Origin: RGIG3077 sp964490175
GTDB taxonomy: Bacteria > Bacillota > Clostridia > Oscillospirales > Ruminococcaceae
Reading direction: 5' to 3'
Length of the DNA: 64,000 nt
Assembly (NCBI GenBank): GCA_964490175.1
Contig: CAZBAI010000008.1
Span: forward strand, 1 to 64,000
Shown here: piece by piece, positions 59,106 through 64,000 of the stretch
Layout: the number at the start of each line of letters is the position of its first letter
How positions within the stretch are numbered: position 1 is the stretch's first letter
The notes under the pieces: generated by a model
What the model was told of the DNA's origin: nothing
Seen by the model: the letters and a program-made list of their open reading frames with translations, nothing else
The model's database searches: none
Translations under genes and position numbers: made by a program

Positions 59106-62033
59106 ATGGAAAGAGTATTATCACTTGGTATCGACGTAGGTTCCACAACCGTAAAAAACGTTGTTATCGACGAAAACAAAAATATTATTTACAGCAAATA
59201 CGAAAGACATTTTTCAAAAGTACGTGAAACGGTAACAGCCCAGCTTGAAGAAACCGCAAGGCTATATCCTCACTGCAAATTCAAGCTGTGCATAACGGGC
59301 TCTGCGGGTTTAGGTCTTGCGCAAGGGTGCGACATAAGCTTTGTGCAAGAGGTTTTTTCCGCTTTTACCGCCGTTAAAGAAAGCTATCCCGACGCCGACG
59401 CCGTTATCGAACTCGGCGGTGAGGACGCTAAAATCATTTTTTTGACAAACGGCGTCGAACAGCGTATGAACGGCTCATGCGCCGGCGGAACAGGAGCGTT
59501 TATCGACCAAATGGCAACGCTTTTGGGCGTTTCCGCCGACGAGCTTGACGCACTTGCGCTGAATGCGAAAAAGGTTTACCCGATTGCATCACGCTGCGGC
59601 GTTTTCGCAAAATCCGATATACAGCCGCTGCTCAATCAAGGCGCTATGCGTGAAGATATTGCCGCAAGCATTTTTCAGGCAGTTGTGGATCAAACGGTTT
59701 CGGGTCTGGCACAAGGGCGCAAAATCGAGGGAAAAGTCTTGTTTCTCGGCGGCCCGCTTTCATTTCAATCGGCATTGCGAAAAGCATTTACCCAAACTTT
59801 AAAATTAAACGAAAATCAAGCGATTTTCCCCGAAACGGCTAAGGTTTTTGTTGCCTACGGCTGTGCGCTGTGCGCATATGAAAGTGAAGATTGTTTTGAA
59901 ATTTCCGACATTCTCGCAAAAATCAAAAACGCACCTGTTTCCGACACAATCGTTACCGGACAGCGCCTTTTCAATTCGCAAAGCGAATATGACGCTTTTA
60001 TCGAGCGGCACAAAAAATGCGATTTGAAATATGCCGATATCAGAACATATGAGGGCGATGCATACCTCGGCATTGACTCCGGCTCGACCACGACAAAGCT
60101 TGCTTTGATAACACCGAACGGTGATTTGCTTTACAGCCACTATTCATCGAACAAGGGGCAGCCGCTGGACAAAATATCCGCAAAATTAAAAGAGATTTAT
60201 GAGATAAAAAACGAAAAGCTTAACATTAAAGCCGCCGCTGTAACAGGCTACGGTGAGGAGCTTATAAAAAGTGCGCTTAAAGTTGACTTCGGCATTGTCG
60301 AAACGGTCGCTCACTTTACCGCAGCTTCGTTTTTCTGCCCTAATGTTGACTTCATTATAGATATCGGCGGACAGGATATCAAATGCTTTAAAATCAAAAA
60401 CGGCGCTATCGACAGTATTATGCTTAACGAGGCGTGTTCATCGGGCTGCGGCTCTTTTATCCAAACCTTTGCACAGGCAATGGGATATGAAATCGCCGAA
60501 TTTTCACAGCTTGGGCTTTTTGCCGAAAACCCCGTGGATTTAGGCTCACGCTGTACCGTATTTATGAATTCCAGCGTTAAGCAGGCGCAAAAGGACGGCG
60601 CAACCGTCGAAGATATCTCCGCAGGTCTTTCATCATCTATAATCAAAAACGCCATTTATAAAGTAATTAGGGCGAAATCGGTTGATGAGCTTGGCAAAAA
60701 CATTGTCGTTCAGGGCGGCACTTTCCTCAATGATGCAGTGCTTCGTTCTTTTGAGCTTGAGCTTTCACGAAATGTTATCCGCCCGACGATTGCAGGGCTT
60801 ATGGGTGCGTTCGGTGCGGCGCTTTATGCGAAAAACAATGCGGAAAACGCTGTTTCCGGCATCATCACATACGATGAGCTTAAAAACTTTACTTATAAAT
60901 CCAAAACCGCAAACTGCAACGGCTGCACCGCCAAATGTGGGCTTAATATCATCACCTTTAACGACGGCAGACGTTTTATCAACGGAAACCGATGCGAAAG
61001 AGGCGCAGGCATCTCAAAAGAGAATATACTCCCCTCGATATACACATTCAAAAACGAATATCTTGCGCAAATTGCTTTTAAAAAACCGAATAACCCGAAA
61101 TTTAAAGTTGGCATTCCCATGTGCCTCGGATTTTATGAGCAGTTGCCTTTCTGGCACGCATTTTTCAAAAGCCTTGATATTGAAACCGTTATTTCCGAAG
61201 AAAGCTCACGCAGTACCTATTATAAAGGTCAGCAGACGATACCCTCCGACACGGTTTGCTACCCTGCAAAGCTCGCTCACGGTCATATCGTCAGTTTGAT
61301 TGAAAAAAATGTAGATTTTATTTTCTACCCCTGTATGAGCTATAATATCGACGAGGGCGACAGCGACAATCACTACAACTGCCCGGTCGTCGCTTATTAT
61401 CCCGAGCTTTTAAAAGCCAATATGCCACAGCTTAACGATGAAAATTTTATTCATCCGTATCTTGATATGAACCGCAAAAAGCACCTTGTCAAGCGCCTTG
61501 GCGATTCGCTTGCAAAGTACCTGCCGCCAAATGCCGATTTGACAGCCGCTGTCGAATCCGGATATAAAGCTCTTGCGGATTATAAAAACGAGGTTTGCGC
61601 AAAGGCTGCCGAAATCATCGATACCGCACGAAGCGCCGATAAAGGCATAATCGTTCTTGCCGGCAGACCCTATCATATCGACAGAGAAATCAACCACGGC
61701 ATTGACAAGCTTATTACAAGCTTAGGTTTGGCTGTTATATCGGAAGACAGTATCGCACAGCTTGCGCATACTCCCGATAATCTCGGCGTTTTGAACCAGT
61801 GGACGTATCACTCACGCCTTTATAAAGCGGCGGAATATGTTGCCACGCAAAAGGATATGCAGCTTGTTCAGCTGGTAAGCTTCGGCTGCGGAATCGACGC
61901 TGTTACGACCGATGAGGTAAGGTCGATTCTCGAAAGCAAGGGCAAGCTTTATACCCAGCTCAAAATCGATGAAATCAACAATTTGGGTGCGGCAAAAATC
62001 AGACTGCGCAGCCTGATTGCCGCCTGCAAATAA
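59106..62033 (+). CDS. 2-hydroxyacyl-CoA dehydratase activase (double ASKHA, DUF2229)
   Basis: This 975-residue protein has two tandem BadF/BcrA-type ATPase domains. The first starts S-L-G-I-D-V-G-S-T-T-V-K and contains G-S-C-A-G-G-T-G-A-F. The second starts G-I-D-S-G-S-T-T-T-K (about 319) and contains N-E-A-C-S-S-G-C-G-S-F. A C-terminal DUF2229 region has cysteine-rich N-C-N-G-C-T-A-K-C-G. Such activases use ATP to drive low-potential electrons into a dehydratase through an iron-sulfur cluster. The start ATG follows AGGTG. Confidence 0.9.
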   Translation: MERVLSLGIDVGSTTVKNVVIDENKNIIYSKYERHFSKVRETVTAQLEETARLYPHCKFKLCITGSAGLGLAQGCDISFVQEVFSAFTAVKESYPDADAVIELGGEDAKIIFLTNGVEQRMNGSCAGGTGAFIDQMATLLGVSADELDALALNAKKVYPIASRCGVFAKSDIQPLLNQGAMREDIAASIFQAVVDQTVSGLAQGRKIEGKVLFLGGPLSFQSALRKAFTQTLKLNENQAIFPETAKVFVAYGCALCAYESEDCFEISDILAKIKNAPVSDTIVTGQRLFNSQSEYDAFIERHKKCDLKYADIRTYEGDAYLGIDSGSTTTKLALITPNGDLLYSHYSSNKGQPLDKISAKLKEIYEIKNEKLNIKAAAVTGYGEELIKSALKVDFGIVETVAHFTAASFFCPNVDFIIDIGGQDIKCFKIKNGAIDSIMLNEACSSGCGSFIQTFAQAMGYEIAEFSQLGLFAENPVDLGSRCTVFMNSSVKQAQKDGATVEDISAGLSSSIIKNAIYKVIRAKSVDELGKNIVVQGGTFLNDAVLRSFELELSRNVIRPTIAGLMGAFGAALYAKNNAENAVSGIITYDELKNFTYKSKTANCNGCTAKCGLNIITFNDGRRFINGNRCERGAGISKENILPSIYTFKNEYLAQIAFKKPNNPKFKVGIPMCLGFYEQLPFWHAFFKSLDIETVISEESSRSTYYKGQQTIPSDTVCYPAKLAHGHIVSLIEKNVDFIFYPCMSYNIDEGDSDNHYNCPVVAYYPELLKANMPQLNDENFIHPYLDMNRKKHLVKRLGDSLAKYLPPNADLTAAVESGYKALADYKNEVCAKAAEIIDTARSADKGIIVLAGRPYHIDREINHGIDKLITSLGLAVISEDSIAQLAHTPDNLGVLNQWTYHSRLYKAAEYVATQKDMQLVQLVSFGCGIDAVTTDEVRSILESKGKLYTQLKIDEINNLGAAKIRLRSLIAACK

Positions 62034-62083
62034 TCAAAAAATACAAAAAAACAACAAAAACAACCATACAGCAAGGAGAAACA

Positions 62084-63334
62084 ATGGCGAATTATCCCGT
62101 ATTTACAGAAGACATGAAAAAAACGCACAAGATTCTCGTGCCGAATATGCTGCCGATTCATTTTCGCCTGATAATCAATGTTTTCAGGCATTACGGCTAT
62201 GATATGGAGCTTTTGACAACGGATTCACGCAATGTCATCGACGAGGGTCTTAAAAACGTTCACAACGACACGTGCTACCCCGCACTGCTGGTTATCGGTC
62301 AGTTTTTCGACGCTCTCAAAAGCGGAAAATACAACCCCGATACGACAGCTTTGCTGCTGTCACAAACCGGCGGCGGCTGCCGTGCCTCAAACTACATTCA
62401 TCTGCTCAGAAAAGCTTTGAAAGACCAATATCCGCAAGTGCCTGTTTTGTCGATGAACTTCAGCGGTCTTGATACAAACGGCTTAAAGCTGACGCCTGCC
62501 GTTATGATAAAGCTTTTGTATGCCGTGCTTTACGGCGATTTGTTAATGCTTTTGTATAACCAATGCAAGCCCTATGAGCTTATTGAACGCAGCAGCGACC
62601 GTGTGCTTGATATTTGGCAGAAAAAGCTTGACAGAATCTTTGCCGAAAACAAATACACGAAAACGAAGAAATATTATAAAGAAATAATCGAATCGTTTGC
62701 GAAAATCGAAAAGACGAATACCAAAAAAATCAAGGTCGGAATTGTCGGAGAAATCTACGTAAAGTACTCTCCCCTTGCCAACAACGGGCTTGAAAAATTC
62801 CTTTTAAGCGAAGGGTGCGAGCCTGTTGTCCCCTCTTTGCTTGATTTTGTTCTTTACTGCGCCGTAAACACCGTCAATGCCGGAAAAATTTACGACTATA
62901 AAAACAAAACCACGTTTTTCTATAAAATCGGGTATGACTTCATCTACAAAAAGCAGCGCCAAATGATTGATATTATAAAAGAACACGGTGTTTTCGACCC
63001 GCCGCATGATTTTGAACATCTGCGCAAATATGCCGATAAATATATTCACCAAGGCGTGGTCATGGGCGAGGGCTGGCTTATCCCCGCAGAAATGGCGGCA
63101 TTGGCATCAAGCGGAACGGAAAATATCGTTTGCACCCAACCGTTTGGCTGTCTGCCCAATCACATTGTCGCAAAGGGTATGTCCAGAGCTATTAAAGAAG
63201 GTTTTCCCGATGCGAATATCGTCGCTATCGACTATGACCCCGGCGCTACAAAGGTCAATCAGGAAAACCGCATAAAACTCATGCTTGCAAATGCCAAAAA
63301 AGTCGGAGCAAACGGTAATGAGAATCAGCCGTGA
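62084..63334 (+). CDS. 2-hydroxyacyl-CoA dehydratase-like protein
   Basis: This 416-residue protein matches the HgdB/FldBC-type dehydratase fold: N-D-T-C-Y-P-A-L-L near 57, G-G-G-C-R-A-S-N-Y, I-G-E-I-Y-V-K-Y and C-T-Q-P-F-G-C-L-P-N-H, with cysteines to hold an iron-sulfur cluster. In many clostridia this half is fused to the activase as one protein of about 1400 residues. Here it is a separate gene 50 bases downstream. No CoA-transferase or named dehydratase pathway gene is nearby, so the substrate is unknown. Confidence 0.85.
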   Translation: MANYPVFTEDMKKTHKILVPNMLPIHFRLIINVFRHYGYDMELLTTDSRNVIDEGLKNVHNDTCYPALLVIGQFFDALKSGKYNPDTTALLLSQTGGGCRASNYIHLLRKALKDQYPQVPVLSMNFSGLDTNGLKLTPAVMIKLLYAVLYGDLLMLLYNQCKPYELIERSSDRVLDIWQKKLDRIFAENKYTKTKKYYKEIIESFAKIEKTNTKKIKVGIVGEIYVKYSPLANNGLEKFLLSEGCEPVVPSLLDFVLYCAVNTVNAGKIYDYKNKTTFFYKIGYDFIYKKQRQMIDIIKEHGVFDPPHDFEHLRKYADKYIHQGVVMGEGWLIPAEMAALASSGTENIVCTQPFGCLPNHIVAKGMSRAIKEGFPDANIVAIDYDPGATKVNQENRIKLMLANAKKVGANGNENQP

Positions 63335-63899
63335 CAATATCAAGAAAAACGCAAAGTTTGTTTTCTTTGCCGCAGTATCGATGCTTATCGGGCTGCTTTT
63401 GATATCGTCTTCGCCGGATGAATATACCGATTTTGCCGAAATTTATTACACAAAAGCCACCGAATATGAAACGGTTGCGCTTGAAAACGTATACCCCTTG
63501 GGCATTCTCGGCAGCGAAACCGAAAACGGAAAAGAATACACCTACTATTTGTTTTGCACCTGCGACGCTTCCTCGACAATGACTGCGGCAGTGCTGAAAA
63601 CCGCCGATTCCGATTTTGCGGAGCTGTTTGAAGCTCAAAGCCCCGTTATGTTTGAAAAAACGCTTTACGGCAAAGCTTTGCCGCTTACAGGTCAGCCTAA
63701 GGAAAGCTTTGACGAGATGGTAAGCGATGAAAACCTTGCACAAAGCTATGCCGTTGCCGATTGGTATTTTGAGGACAGTATGCAAAATATCGAATCGCAA
63801 ACAACAATCTGTATTCTCGGCGGATGCACGTTCATAATTATAGGCATTGCGCTTTTGTGCGTATTTTTGCATAAAATTTTTAAGAAAAATTCAATTTGA
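63318..63899 (+). CDS. Small membrane protein of unknown function
   Basis: The product (about 193 residues) has a basic N-terminus, a membrane helix (about 12-30), an external domain with Y-x-x-x-x-x-Y-E-T-V and Y-T-Y-Y-L-F, and a second membrane helix near the end. I do not recognise a specific catalytic family. The ATG overlaps the end of the dehydratase gene by 17 bases, suggesting coupling, and a second small membrane protein follows at once. Confidence 0.75.
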   Translation: MRISRDNIKKNAKFVFFAAVSMLIGLLLISSSPDEYTDFAEIYYTKATEYETVALENVYPLGILGSETENGKEYTYYLFCTCDASSTMTAAVLKTADSDFAELFEAQSPVMFEKTLYGKALPLTGQPKESFDEMVSDENLAQSYAVADWYFEDSMQNIESQTTICILGGCTFIIIGIALLCVFLHKIFKKNSI

Positions 63900-63913
63900 T
63901 TTTAGGAGAAAAA

Positions 63914-64000
63914 ATGGACAATAACGTTAAACGACCGTATTTAAAGCTTGTTGCCGCCGCAATATTCGCCATTGCCGGATTTTTGCTTTTTGTATGGATT
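63914..64000 (+). CDS. Membrane protein, N-terminal part (cut by window edge)
   Basis: An AGGAG site precedes this ATG by 5-6 bases, and the frame stays open for 29 codons to the window edge. It encodes a short basic start and a hydrophobic helix (A-A-A-I-F-A-I-A-G-F-L-L-F-V-W). It lies 14 bases after the previous gene and has a similar K/R-start plus helix layout, so it may be a paralogue, but too little is visible to say. Confidence 0.7.
   Translation, partial: MDNNVKRPYLKLVAAAIFAIAGFLLFVWI

Overview
The window looks like chromosome of a spore-forming, low-to-mid GC clostridial Firmicute, probably a gut Oscillospirales/Ruminococcaceae-type organism. This is inferred from a complete spoIIIA operon, spoIIR, AddAB, DUF1292, Asp23, the argR-recN-nadK-tlyA-dxs-ispA-xse-nusB order, ThyX and TmcAL. 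Coding density is high and most genes sit in tightly overlapping operons. No tRNA, rRNA, CRISPR array or transposase gene was seen.

Layout. 1-8.5 kb (minus strand): DUF1292, two surface lipoproteins, an asparagine-synthase-like protein without its glutaminase nucleophile, a cytoplasmic GH13 amylase, DUF1294, PAP2 phosphatase, a sugar-phosphate transferase and a membrane papain-like protease. Three copies of a stem-loop repeat are scattered here. 8.5-10.9 kb: birA, with a BirA-type operator between it and a divergent phage-type lysis cassette (coiled-coil membrane protein, holin-like protein, M23 endolysin). 10.9-17 kb: a seven-gene overlapping minus-strand operon thyX-tmk-DUF2156-DJ-1-5-FCL-mltG-U32. 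17.3-20.9 kb: ackA divergent from tmcAL-mnmA. 21-33.4 kb: DUF3048 lipoprotein, spoIIR, addB, addA, then a DUF58/transglutaminase pair. 33.3-39 kb: nucleotidyltransferase, BofC-like protein, a YdjI-YdjG-YdjH-like set (SPFH protein, zinc ribbon protein, TPM protein), PqqD-like protein and an S26-like peptidase. 39-41.6 kb: a polar amino-acid ABC transporter. 41.8-43 kb: rplJ-rplL with an L10 leader. 43-53 kb: recN-argR-nadK-tlyA-dxs-ispA-xseB-xseA-tsaD-like-nusB-asp23. 53-57.9 kb: spoIIIAA to AH. 58-64 kb: an anchored surface protein and a 2-hydroxyacyl-CoA dehydratase/activase pair followed by two small membrane proteins.

How the genes fit together. dTTP synthesis (ThyX, Tmk) is coupled to folate recovery and wall cleavage (MltG). 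Isoprenoid precursor genes (dxs, ispA) sit with repair genes (xseAB, recN). Engulfment genes carry what look like forespore sigma-F (spoIIR) and mother-cell sigma-E (spoIIIA) promoters.

No single unmistakably new defence or mobile system is visible. The best leads are the multi-stem repeat family, the BirA operator facing a stand-alone lysis cassette, the YdjIGH set beside PqqD and S26 genes, and several regulatory hairpins, one of them a terminator buried in a convergent coding sequence. All promoter, terminator and fold statements come from reading the sequence by eye.
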